Positions 33,644 through 42,597 of a stretch of DNA of 61,886 nucleotides are shown here, piece by piece. This DNA is from a bacterium (GTDB lineage Bacteria > Electryoneota > B3-LCP). The notes under the pieces were generated by a model. The model made no database searches. It was not told the origin of the DNA and saw only the letters and a list, made by a program, of their open reading frames with translations. The stretch's first letter is position 1. Each line of letters opens with the position of its first letter. Position numbers and translations under genes: made by a program. Location: positions 1-61,886 of the forward strand of contig JAPKYS010000009.1 in assembly GCA_026394195.1 (NCBI GenBank), written 5' to 3'.

Positions 33644-35628
33644 TTCAGCAGCACCATTTTGCCGGAATTCGACCAATCACCGACGGTTATTCGGTAGAGG
33701 TATACCCCGGATGGTAGATCTGAACCATCGAAGACGATCTCATGCGATCCAATACTATATCCGGAATGTTGATGGTAAACCTCGCTCCCGCTGGTATTGT
33801 ATACCGTGAAGTCCACGGTCGCAGGTTCGTCAAGATCAAACCGGATCGAAGTGGTGGGGTTGAAGGGGTTGGGATGGACGTCGTACCATCCCAGCGCTGA
33901 GCGACCTATCGTAACTTCAGACTGAAGCACCGAACTCGGAGGCAGCTTTTCAATCTCGATAGTGTCAGATGACCAGCAGAAATCAGGATAGGTGCCCGCG
34001 TAGGTGACAAAACGAGTGATGCCTTCCGGTACAGATCGGAGAACTTGTTGAGTTTTCTGCACGGATGTATTGGCTCCGGCGGGTACAAACGCCTGGACAG
34101 CACCAAAGACGGAATCCGGCAGAATATATTGCGGGAAGATCATTTTCCACCAGACATTGACGGTCAAACCGACTGCAGTCTGATTCGAAACGGATAAAAT
34201 GTAATCGAAGGAACCGCCTTCGGCGGGGATTTGTACCGGGGAGATAAGCGGTAGTGCGTTTACATTCACATTTTCTTCAGTCTGTTGATATCTAAGGAGC
34301 AGAAATTGGGCATCGTCCTGATCCCCATAATAGAATTGTCCGGCAACGATAACGTTTCGGCGGGCATCGAGGACAATGGCATTGCCGCGCTGCATACCGT
34401 CATTGTGCTCGCAATATCTCGCCAACCACTGCAAAGCGCCATGTGGTGAATATTTGAGTGTTATGCATGCCACTTTGAACGGAGAAAACATGCTGCCGCT
34501 TCTACCTGTAACGTATACATTGCAATCTTGATCGACGACCATGGCTGCTGCTCCATCGCCGCACCAGGGAAGCCCCACCAAATTTCTCATCCAGAGCAAT
34601 TCGCCAGTGTCACTATATTTTAAAGTAAGGAGACCGAGGGAATCCGTTCGTCCGGTGATGAGGACACAACCGCTCGCATCCACCGTGATATCTTTAACTA
34701 CCCCCTCTTCAACCAGCGAGATGTCGAAATGGTTCGACCATTGCAGGGTTCCTGATGGATTGTATTTAACCAAAACAATGCGATTGGTGGAATATAAATC
34801 CTCACTGGTCCCGGCAACATAGACATTAGCCTCCGAATCCGAAGCCATTACGCTGGGTCTATCGTAGACGGTGGGCGTCCCGTATCGAGCTTCCCACAGT
34901 AAAATACCACTTGAGTCGTACTTAAGGGTGACGAAGTCGCTATTGTAGGCGGAGCTGGTATCGACGTCGCTCGGACCCGTCACATAGATATTCCCTTCCG
35001 GATCTACCACGATATCTTCAGATTGATCATCTCCATTCCCGACTCCATTGTAACGCGCCGACCACTGTTGTACGCCCACAGCATTGTATTTTACCGTCGC
35101 AAAGTCATAGCTCGTCCCGCTGCCGGTGCTGAGACCTGTCACATAAATATCTCCTGTCGGACTAAGCGCAATTGCCTGGGGAATATCCACATAATGGTTC
35201 GGTCCATCGTACCAGGCTACCCATTGTTGCACCCCATCAGCGCTGATCTTGATGGTCGCATAATCATAAACGGTATTGAATCTCGAGCTCCACCCAGTAA
35301 CATAAACATTTCCAACTGCATCCACTGCGAAGTCGGAAGGGACGTCTGCGTCGTTGCCTGCCCCCGTATAGATCGTCGTCCAGAGACGATTTCCAGACTG
35401 AGCGTACTTGTTAATCACAAAGTCGGTGGATGTGGTGGAAGTCCACCTCGAACCCAAGGTGTAGATATTTTGAGCGGAGTCGAGGGCGACATGTGAAAAA
35501 CCGCCGGTAAGATGGCTCCAGTAATGAATTGCCCACTCCTGCCGGACGATTGCGTCAGTCTCGCTTGAAATAAGCACCGGCAAAACCGCCGCCAGTACCA
35601 ATAATCGCAGAATTGAATGCAACTTCAT
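33640..35628 (-). CDS. Secreted SBBP-repeat beta-propeller protein with C-terminal sorting tail
   Basis: A 662-residue exported protein with AAGGAGG before the ATG. Residues about 40-450 consist of SBBP repeats with the pattern D-x-x-GN-x-YVTG followed by DYATIKY and QQW-x-ARY. An Ig-like section follows, then HPNPFNPTTSIRFDL and a tail ending in SGKMVLLK, the FCB-type sorting signal shared with the peptidase at 15525 and the beta-helix gene. It is probably displayed on or released from the surface. Its function is not evident. Confidence 0.87.
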   Translation of the reverse strand: MKLHSILRLLVLAAVLPVLISSETDAIVRQEWAIHYWSHLTGGFSHVALDSAQNIYTLGSRWTSTTSTDFVINKYAQSGNRLWTTIYTGAGNDADVPSDFAVDAVGNVYVTGWSSRFNTVYDYATIKISADGVQQWVAWYDGPNHYVDIPQAIALSPTGDIYVTGLSTGSGTSYDFATVKYNAVGVQQWSARYNGVGNGDDQSEDIVVDPEGNIYVTGPSDVDTSSAYNSDFVTLKYDSSGILLWEARYGTPTVYDRPSVMASDSEANVYVAGTSEDLYSTNRIVLVKYNPSGTLQWSNHFDISLVEEGVVKDITVDASGCVLITGRTDSLGLLTLKYSDTGELLWMRNLVGLPWCGDGAAAMVVDQDCNVYVTGRSGSMFSPFKVACITLKYSPHGALQWLARYCEHNDGMQRGNAIVLDARRNVIVAGQFYYGDQDDAQFLLLRYQQTEENVNVNALPLISPVQIPAEGGSFDYILSVSNQTAVGLTVNVWWKMIFPQYILPDSVFGAVQAFVPAGANTSVQKTQQVLRSVPEGITRFVTYAGTYPDFCWSSDTIEIEKLPPSSVLQSEVTIGRSALGWYDVHPNPFNPTTSIRFDLDEPATVDFTVYNTSGSEVYHQHSGYSIGSHEIVFDGSDLPSGVYLYRITVGDWSNSGKMVLLK

Positions 35629-35692
35629 GTCTGGTCCTCCTTAGTTAACCGTGCAGGTTGTTTTTTAAGGAAATACCTTCAGAGACGATTGA

Positions 35693-36493
35693 TTATCTCC
35701 TTTTCATACCGATTGCCATTATCCCGCCACCGTTGGGATTCCCGACATTCATATCCAGGTACATGCAAACCCAGGCGACGGGATAGGCAAAGCAGAAGTA
35801 GAGTCCCACCAACGGGAGTAGCCAGGTTCTGCCGTGCAGCCAACCCATAGGCCATTTTTGCAGTAATTTCCACCCGATATTCCCCCAGGGACCATAGGTG
35901 ATTTCGAATCGCTGCAGGTCCAACCCGGCTTCGCTCATTTTATCGGACAACTCACGCCAGGAGTACCCGGGACGAACGTGCTCATCGATATAGACTGCGG
36001 CGCTGGGATGCACTCCATCAAAGTAGGGCGTAGTCAACATGAATAATCCACCCGGTTTCAATGACCTGGCTATGTTGGCGATGACCTTCCGGTCATCTTC
36101 GATATGTTCCAGGACGTCAACCGAGAGCGCCAGGTCATAACGGTTTTCTTCCTCCATAGTCAACAGGTCGCCGATGATAAATGCGGCATTATGCAGATCC
36201 ATTTTATCAATGAGACGATTGCCGGAATCCACCTGTTCCTGCTTCACGTCCAGTCCGATGATTCTGGCTTCGGGGAATGAGCGCGCCAGCCGGATGGTGT
36301 ATTGACCGAACCCTGAGCCTGCATCCAGAATTTCGGTGGGATTGAACTTTTGCTTCTTCAACCGCTTGATTTCGCGAGCGATGTAGCGTGAACGCAGGAA
36401 AAGCCTATCCAGCGCGGCGAAAAAGAGACGACGCAACAGTGCGCTGTCACCGACAATCCGCTCCAGGCGGTCTTTTACGAGATCGTATTGCAA
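35693..36493 (-). CDS. SAM-dependent methyltransferase with hydrophobic C-terminal segment
   Basis: A 266-residue class I methyltransferase. Motif I is DAGSGFGQYTIRLA and the acidic end of strand 2 is IIGLDVKQEQ. DLALSVDVLEHIEDD and LKPGGLFMLTTPY are motif II/III-like. Residues about 225-250 (LLPLVGLYFCFAYPVAWVCMYL) look like a membrane segment, unusual for soluble enzymes and suggesting a lipid-linked or membrane-bound substrate. It starts 4 bases after the YfhO-like gene and is probably co-expressed with it. Confidence 0.85.
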   Translation of the reverse strand: MQYDLVKDRLERIVGDSALLRRLFFAALDRLFLRSRYIAREIKRLKKQKFNPTEILDAGSGFGQYTIRLARSFPEARIIGLDVKQEQVDSGNRLIDKMDLHNAAFIIGDLLTMEEENRYDLALSVDVLEHIEDDRKVIANIARSLKPGGLFMLTTPYFDGVHPSAAVYIDEHVRPGYSWRELSDKMSEAGLDLQRFEITYGPWGNIGWKLLQKWPMGWLHGRTWLLPLVGLYFCFAYPVAWVCMYLDMNVGNPNGGGIMAIGMKRR

Positions 36494-36497
36494 GAGT

Positions 36498-38927
36498 CTA
36501 CGCTGCGGTTATATCCTTATTCCGACGCTTCTGTAATAATCCGATCGTCAACCCCGCTAAAATCAGGACTATCCCGGCCCACTTCAGCAGGTTCCCCTTT
36601 CCCATACTCTCAGGTTTAAAGGACATCTCCAGGTGGTGTTTGCCCGATGGAATAAGGACGCCGCGGAGAAGGAAATTGGTCTTGTAGATTTCGACCGGTT
36701 GACCATCCAGCAAAGCTTTCCATCCGCTGGGGTAGTAGAGTTCAGAGAGCACCAGCAGCTGATTGCCGCTGGTTTCAATGTCCAGGGAGAGGTGATCCGG
36801 AGTTCGCTGTTTCCAGTTCACGGAGCCGGTCGCCTGTTCATCCAGCGATTGCGCCAGAGGCTTCTCCAGGAGGGCTGCCTGGCTGACGTCGAAATTGCCC
36901 GCTCGCAAGATAGAGAAGATCTCGCTCGCAGAAGCCACAGCGACGGCTTTCCCCACCAAAAAGGCGCGCGGCAAACCGGGCAGGAAACGATAGACCTTCT
37001 GTTTGGCATTGGCATATACTTCTTGCAAATCAGGATGATTGAAGGCTCTATCGCTGATAAAGTAACGTGTATTGAGCAAGCTGAGCAGCGCCGGATTATT
37101 GAAGGTCAAAGAATCCATGGCTTCCTGAATCAGTCGAGTCTTGGCGCCGGTGTAACCGGATATGGATTCCAGGCGGTGCACCAGGTACCAGTCAGGATTG
37201 CGCGACTGCGTCAGGGGGAAGATGCGGTACGGTTCCGGATCTTTTTGCAGGAATTTGACGACGTCGTCTGCAGCGAGATAATCTTGAAGTACTTCAGGGG
37301 AGGTTGGATGAATCAACTTCTTGTCGAGGTGGTTGAGTTCGAAGACGACCGCTATGGCAGCTCCGGCAATCAGCAGCCAGCGGGGAGCATTCTTCAGCAG
37401 TACGAGTACGGCAGCGCCGTAGATCAGGATGATCATGAGGAGCAATCTGCCCAGGTCTCCGGTGAAGAGGTCGAAGGCCGCGCCAGCTCCCTGCCCCTGC
37501 CATTGCGGGCGCATGTCCGCTACCCAGCCAGACCAAATAGGCCGCAGAGCCGCCTGAAGTACGAAGAGCAGCAAACAGAATCCTGCGGCAATAGCGCCGA
37601 CCATCATGAACTTGCGCCCCAAAGCCGCGGCTTTTTCCCCACCCTGGCGAGCAATTTCCCAGATCGCCTGGAAAGCTATCCCCGCCAATATCACCATGGG
37701 AAGAAATACCAGCACCTGCATCAATGAAGGCACGCGGAATTTGTTGAAGTAGGGCAATAAAGCATACAGGGGTTTGTAGAGAATGGGCAGGAAGTTGCCG
37801 AAAGAAACGATCCACGCCAATGCCGCCAGGACCAGCAGGAAGGTGGTGGTTCGATCTCGTTTCAGCACCAACGCCCAGGGAGCCAACAGTAGAACCAATC
37901 CACCCCAGTAAAGCGGCATATCGGTGAAGGGCATATGTCCCCAATAAGTCTCACCGCCAAATCCATAGAACGAGGGGAAAATGTAGGTGAGCGATTCCAG
38001 GGGATGAAATGACCAGGCGGTGGCGTAATCCCAAGCGGCTCCACCGGTAGAGCCACCTCCTCGGATGGAGAACTGGCTGTATTCCTGCACTTGCAGGTAG
38101 AGTGGCGCGGCGATGGCAAACCCGATCATCCCCGCCGCGGCCATGTAGGCAGTGGCAGTGAGGTTTTTCTTCAGATCAGATTTCCCGCCGACGATAAAGG
38201 CATAGACGACATAAAGACCCATCATCATGGCGCCGTAGTAGGCAATCTGAACGTGGAGAGCCAGCAATTGGAGCCCAAACGCCAGCGCCAGCAGAGCAGC
38301 CCAGAACGGTTTCGGTTGTTCAAAGACTCGCCGGGTAAAATACAAGACCCAGGGCAGGTAGGCGATCCCCATTAGCTTCGATCCATGTCCCACGTCGGCG
38401 AAGACCACCATAGGCGGATTGAAAGCGAATAAGATGCCACACAGCGCCGAGATGGTCCAGTGCACCTGGAGATGCCGCAACAGCAGGTAAACCCCGATTC
38501 CTGCCAGCAACAGGTGAAAGAAGAGCCAACCGAACTTCGTGCCCAGAAACAACAGCGAAAAGAGCGATTGAAACGGTTCATTAAAGGCGAAGTAGCAATG
38601 GTTGGCGTAGAGCAGGCTGCCCACCATGGGCATTCCGGCGAAGATATAGGGGCACCACCCAGGTATGCTGCCTTGTTGGCGGAAGTCGTCTCCCATTTTA
38701 ACAACGGGAGCGGCGGCGAGGTTATCTCCACCGAAGTTGAAGTCATAGTGATTGAAGATGATACTGGGGAAGATCAGCAGGGTGAAAAGGTAGATAGCTG
38801 CTGCTGCCAGCAGGAAGGTCTTCCAACCGGGCATGTCCTTGTCGAACCAGGTTGGCTTGATCTGAGCGGCCGTTCTCTCTTTGCCGGTGGTCTTGAAAGA
38901 TTGAGATGGCTTCGATTTCTTGCTCAA
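36498..38927 (-). CDS. YfhO-like multispanning membrane protein (GT-C type)
   Basis: An 809-residue protein with about 12-14 transmembrane helices and a C-terminal extracytoplasmic domain, the layout of YfhO-family proteins. The first loop contains the acidic/aromatic patch YDFNFGGDNLAAAPVV, as in GT-C glycosyltransferases, where acidic loop residues are catalytic. YfhO is linked to glycosylation of teichoic acids in Gram-positives; here it may glycosylate a lipid-linked surface polymer. It is flanked by two methyltransferases in the same direction, suggesting a small surface-glycan or lipid-modification cluster (inference). Confidence 0.82.
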   Translation of the reverse strand: MSKKSKPSQSFKTTGKERTAAQIKPTWFDKDMPGWKTFLLAAAAIYLFTLLIFPSIIFNHYDFNFGGDNLAAAPVVKMGDDFRQQGSIPGWCPYIFAGMPMVGSLLYANHCYFAFNEPFQSLFSLLFLGTKFGWLFFHLLLAGIGVYLLLRHLQVHWTISALCGILFAFNPPMVVFADVGHGSKLMGIAYLPWVLYFTRRVFEQPKPFWAALLALAFGLQLLALHVQIAYYGAMMMGLYVVYAFIVGGKSDLKKNLTATAYMAAAGMIGFAIAAPLYLQVQEYSQFSIRGGGSTGGAAWDYATAWSFHPLESLTYIFPSFYGFGGETYWGHMPFTDMPLYWGGLVLLLAPWALVLKRDRTTTFLLVLAALAWIVSFGNFLPILYKPLYALLPYFNKFRVPSLMQVLVFLPMVILAGIAFQAIWEIARQGGEKAAALGRKFMMVGAIAAGFCLLLFVLQAALRPIWSGWVADMRPQWQGQGAGAAFDLFTGDLGRLLLMIILIYGAAVLVLLKNAPRWLLIAGAAIAVVFELNHLDKKLIHPTSPEVLQDYLAADDVVKFLQKDPEPYRIFPLTQSRNPDWYLVHRLESISGYTGAKTRLIQEAMDSLTFNNPALLSLLNTRYFISDRAFNHPDLQEVYANAKQKVYRFLPGLPRAFLVGKAVAVASASEIFSILRAGNFDVSQAALLEKPLAQSLDEQATGSVNWKQRTPDHLSLDIETSGNQLLVLSELYYPSGWKALLDGQPVEIYKTNFLLRGVLIPSGKHHLEMSFKPESMGKGNLLKWAGIVLILAGLTIGLLQKRRNKDITAA

Positions 38928-38964
38928 GGGGAACCTCGAGATGGAATGGGATTAGCAAACTATA

Positions 38965-39660
38965 TCAGGGAATCGATGAGTGTTCTGGTGTGAACCGCAC
39001 CACCCACAAGGTTCGATAGTCCTGCCCCAGGCGGAGCAGCGGCAAACGAGACAGGTTACAGGCGCGTTCAGGCTGACGTAAGAATAGTCGACTCCAGAAC
39101 CGATTTAACCAGTTGGTCGAAATCAACAAGCTGACCAGAAAATGCGTCAGAGTGCTTTCACCCGGAATTTCTTTGAACGCCACGCCATTATTCGTCAATA
39201 TATCACGGATGGTTGCAGCATCAGGCAGTTTCTGTTGCAGGTGTTCCTGCAGCCAATCAGGTGGATTGATTTTAAGCAAGTGATACAGTTCCGCAATATA
39301 ATGATCGATGCGGCGCGCCGGTTCACCACAAGGGCACGCCATCAGTAATGTGCCTCCGGTCACCCGCAGCATTTCGCGGATGGCGGCAGGACGTTGTTCG
39401 CCGCTCAAATGTTCGAGCATATCCGAAGAAATCACCCGATCGCAACGGTTATCCTTGAAGGGCAGCGCCGTCGCCGATGCTTTGATTGCCTTCAGTCCAA
39501 AGGCTGGCTTTTGAGCAAAGGCGATATCCACACCGATGACGTTTTCGGCGACGAAATCAGTGATGCCCCGTGATCCGGACCCCACTTCCAGGAGCAGACC
39601 TCCGCTTTGAAATTCATGCTGACTTAGAATGGCGCCGAAGCGGATAGCCTGGTCAAGCAT
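38965..39660 (-). CDS. SAM-dependent methyltransferase
   Basis: A 231-residue class I methyltransferase: LLLEVGSGSRGITDFV is motif I, VIGVDIAF is the end of strand 2, DRVISSDMLEHLS is motif II and MLRVTGGTLLMACP is motif III. It lies about 40 bases upstream of the YfhO-like gene on the same strand. Substrate unknown; the neighbourhood suggests a cell-envelope glycan or lipid. Confidence 0.85.
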   Translation of the reverse strand: MLDQAIRFGAILSQHEFQSGGLLLEVGSGSRGITDFVAENVIGVDIAFAQKPAFGLKAIKASATALPFKDNRCDRVISSDMLEHLSGEQRPAAIREMLRVTGGTLLMACPCGEPARRIDHYIAELYHLLKINPPDWLQEHLQQKLPDAATIRDILTNNGVAFKEIPGESTLTHFLVSLLISTNWLNRFWSRLFLRQPERACNLSRLPLLRLGQDYRTLWVVRFTPEHSSIP

Positions 39661-39692
39661 TATTTTGTCAGGTATTGCTGTATGGTATCAAC

Positions 39693-40634
39693 TCAGTTTG
39701 CTGATGCTGCCATTGCCTTCTTCAGTGTCTCAATATTCCCGGACATGATGCGAATGTATGAATCGAGATCATCTGAACCGCTGGCGGCGGGATCGAGAGA
39801 ATAGAGCGCAACCCCGCTCTCCTCGCTGAGCATCTTCCCCAAGCGGTCGGAATACTGCGGTTCGATGAAGATACCGATGGGTTTTAGATCCCTGATCCGC
39901 TGCGCCAGTTCAGCCAGATATCGCGCAGAAGGCTCAGCGCCCGGTTCTGGTTCAATCAATCCGACTATATCCAACTCCATATCACGTGACAGGTAATCAA
40001 AGGCTTCGTGTTGGGTGACAATCCTTCGATTTGCGGCTTTTACGATCAAATCCTTGATCAGCGCGCCGAGGGAATCAAGACGGACGGCATAGCGTTCGGC
40101 ATTCGATTTGAAGAGCTCCGCCTGATCGGGCAAGGCTTCACCCAGCTTTACGCCGATGTAGCGGGTCATCTTTGCCGCAGCAAAGGGGCTGCCCCAGGCA
40201 TGAGGATTCAGCAGCCTGCCTTGTGCTGAAGGTAGGTGTTCATGTTCACCGTGTTCGTCTGTTCCCGTTATTTCAATGGCTTCCACCGCATCCCCTGCTC
40301 GAATGATCGTGAGATCTTTCCGCTGGAGATAAAGCGATGTCTCCAGAAAAGCTTCCATGTTCAAACCGTTCATCACCAGAACGTCTGCCTTTTCCAGTGA
40401 TGCTGCGTCCACTGGCGTTAAAGCGTAGTTATGCGGACAACCCAGGCTGGCAGGCAGAAGACTATGTACCGCCAGATGCTGCGCACCGACTGTCACGTTC
40501 CGGGTCATGACGTAAACCGGCAGAAAGGTGCACAGAACGTCTATTTGCCCTAAATCAACTGACCGATCAGATTTATTGCAACCTGCCATTACAATCAGCA
40601 GAGAAAGGGTAGTGATGATCGAGAACCGCTTCAT
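39693..40634 (-). CDS. Zinc/manganese ABC-type substrate-binding lipoprotein (ZnuA-like)
   Basis: A 313-residue lipoprotein (MAGC-NKS lipobox) of cluster A-I metal-binding proteins. Metal ligand candidates: His in GCPHNYALTP, His in LNPHAWGSP, His in VTQHEAFDYL and an acidic residue near the C-terminus (SLDPAASGSDD). A His/Glu-rich loop (DEHGEHEHLP) typical of zinc-binding members is present. No permease or ATPase gene is adjacent, so it is either an orphan binding protein or its partners lie elsewhere. Confidence 0.9.
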   Translation of the reverse strand: MKRFSIITTLSLLIVMAGCNKSDRSVDLGQIDVLCTFLPVYVMTRNVTVGAQHLAVHSLLPASLGCPHNYALTPVDAASLEKADVLVMNGLNMEAFLETSLYLQRKDLTIIRAGDAVEAIEITGTDEHGEHEHLPSAQGRLLNPHAWGSPFAAAKMTRYIGVKLGEALPDQAELFKSNAERYAVRLDSLGALIKDLIVKAANRRIVTQHEAFDYLSRDMELDIVGLIEPEPGAEPSARYLAELAQRIRDLKPIGIFIEPQYSDRLGKMLSEESGVALYSLDPAASGSDDLDSYIRIMSGNIETLKKAMAASAN

Positions 40635-40694
40635 GAGGATTAGTACAGCGTCAAGTCACTTCCGACAAATTTGATTAGAACCTGAGGCAAAGGA

Positions 40695-40721
40695 GGCGGA
40701 TCGGGAGGTGCCCGACCCGCC
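40695..40721 (-). terminator. Hairpin terminator of the DUF3857 gene pair
   Basis: An 11-bp stem (arms CCCGACCCGCC and GGCGGATCGGG, one mismatch), loop of 5, just past the stop codon at 40729. On the minus strand the tail TCCTTTG is a weak T-run. Confidence 0.55.
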
Positions 40722-40728
40722 TGTATTT

Positions 40729-42597
40729 TCAGTTTGCTTTCTTCAGAACCAGGGTCCTATCGTTTACCTTTTCAGCTTTCAGCAGGATATTGCGCCATTC
40801 CTGCCAATCTGACGCCGGGATTTGCACTTTTGGTAATATAGTGGTTTCGTGAATTTTTACCACCTGACCATCTGCGCTGACCGTCCGGATAAACTTAAGA
40901 TTTTCCGTCTTCTTTTCGAACGAAGGCGGCAACGAGACCATCTTCCAACCGTCAGGAAGGCGGAAGGTGAGTTCCAGATCGATGCTTCCTGCGTGATCCA
41001 GAAAGATGGGAACATCGCGTTGGGCATGATTTAATGCCAAAACTGAGGGTAACAATCCATGAATACTGAGGGGCGCCCACGGAAAAACAAAGCGCATCAT
41101 TCCACCCAGAGTGTCCGTCAATGCCCCTGATGCAAAGTCGCCGTTGTAGGCTATTTTATCGGAGGTCTGTTCAAAGACCTGAGCCTTGATAACTTCAGTG
41201 TCGGTCAGCAGCCCATCGAGCCAGCCTTTTACGAACTCAGATCCTTTTTGGTGCCGCGCCTTTTCGAAATCAGCCAGTTGTCCGGTCGTCCGAATCTGTA
41301 TTGAGCCGGTTGCGCTGCCATCGGAAGCGAGGGTTCCATCCAGAGTGATTTGAACGCGGTTGTCGGTATAGGCTTCCAGAGGCATTATTTTCGGCGCCTG
41401 AGCCGGTTGAATTCCGATATAGCTTTCGCCCTGTGGAGGCAGGAAGTTCAACATATGATGCACCGGGTCCAGGCGGCAGAGCAAGGTACCGGTTTCGATA
41501 TGGAACGAGTACCGTTCACGACCGTTCAGTCCGGGCACTGCCAGCAGGTTATCCGTCAACAGATAGAGCCTTGCCTCAAATCCCAGTTCCTTCAAGGCTG
41601 CGGCATAGAGAGCAGCCAGATCGGCAGGGCTGCCGTACCCGGTGCTGAAGGTACGATCAGCAGTTCGATAAGTGACCAACAAGTCGGGATCACTCCAGTT
41701 CTTCAAGGCGATGCGATCTTTGACGAATACGATCAACGAGTCGAGGCGGGTTAAATCGTCTTTGATTTCCTTGAGGGGTTTCAAAGCACTCAAGAATGAT
41801 TCATTCGCCTTGACTGCAACGCCACAACGCTGGCTCACTGTCTTGGTAAAATCATCCCAGCCTGGACATGTGCTGTAGCAAACTCGCGGTAGATACAAAG
41901 CAGATTTGGAAGCAGCTTCGGCAAAGTCCTTTCCCGCCAAATTGGTCATCTTCCAACTGATGACTTCCTGATCGCCATCCTTCAGGCGTCTGCCAGCCGG
42001 AGCTCCATTCTCTTCTTTAACCTGCAGTCCTCGGTTCGTTGCGGATTTAATTATGATTTCGCGCTCAAGAACGGGTTCTCCTCCGCCCAGCAACACCTCG
42101 CCCCAGGACCAGGGATAGAGAGCTTTTTTATCGCGGATAACGTATTTCAATTCGGTTACGGCATCCGTTTCGATGCCGAGGTGCGTTACCACCATCTGTC
42201 TGTAGTGAGTAAAATCCGGCGCGAGATCGAGACCGAAAGGAACCATGGGATTGAAGCCATTGGGAGTCGTGTCGATCTTGCGCCCATCGGTGGTGTGAAC
42301 TCGACTGATCAGGACTTCCAATTCCTGTCGGTCGGAATCGTAGGCCAGATGCGGGTCGCCGTAATCGTCCCAGGCGTTATCGAAACGCAGGTAGCGCACG
42401 ATATGCTCTTCTCTATCGACCCTGCCGTCGTTATAGAGGGTAATGGTCGTGCCATGATACAAGATCGCTGTGTCGGTCAGGGGCATTTTGGCTGCTTCAG
42501 AGCGCTTTTTCAGTATGCCATTGATATCCGCTGCCTGCAGCACCAGAGCCAGGCATAGCAATGCCGGTAGAACCAAACTATATTTGGTGATCTTCAT
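40729..42597 (-). CDS. Exported DUF3857/transglutaminase-like protein, catalytic Cys lost
   Basis: A 622-residue exported protein. An N-terminal DUF3857-like beta-sandwich (LYNDGRVDREEHIVRYLRF) precedes a transglutaminase-like region. Where the family has G-x-C-x-D, this protein reads YGSPADLAALYAAAL, so the expected Cys is replaced and the domain is probably non-catalytic. The C-terminal third is beta-rich. It overlaps the upstream homologue by 4 bases (ATGA), so the two paralogues are translated together and may form an active/inactive pair. Confidence 0.82.
   Translation of the reverse strand: MKITKYSLVLPALLCLALVLQAADINGILKKRSEAAKMPLTDTAILYHGTTITLYNDGRVDREEHIVRYLRFDNAWDDYGDPHLAYDSDRQELEVLISRVHTTDGRKIDTTPNGFNPMVPFGLDLAPDFTHYRQMVVTHLGIETDAVTELKYVIRDKKALYPWSWGEVLLGGGEPVLEREIIIKSATNRGLQVKEENGAPAGRRLKDGDQEVISWKMTNLAGKDFAEAASKSALYLPRVCYSTCPGWDDFTKTVSQRCGVAVKANESFLSALKPLKEIKDDLTRLDSLIVFVKDRIALKNWSDPDLLVTYRTADRTFSTGYGSPADLAALYAAALKELGFEARLYLLTDNLLAVPGLNGRERYSFHIETGTLLCRLDPVHHMLNFLPPQGESYIGIQPAQAPKIMPLEAYTDNRVQITLDGTLASDGSATGSIQIRTTGQLADFEKARHQKGSEFVKGWLDGLLTDTEVIKAQVFEQTSDKIAYNGDFASGALTDTLGGMMRFVFPWAPLSIHGLLPSVLALNHAQRDVPIFLDHAGSIDLELTFRLPDGWKMVSLPPSFEKKTENLKFIRTVSADGQVVKIHETTILPKVQIPASDWQEWRNILLKAEKVNDRTLVLKKAN

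Noticed and set aside
37294..37944. Long antisense frames opposite the YfhO-like, cytochrome and DUF3857 genes
   Set aside because: They mirror high-GC third-position bias of the real genes on the other strand and show no domains or signal peptides.
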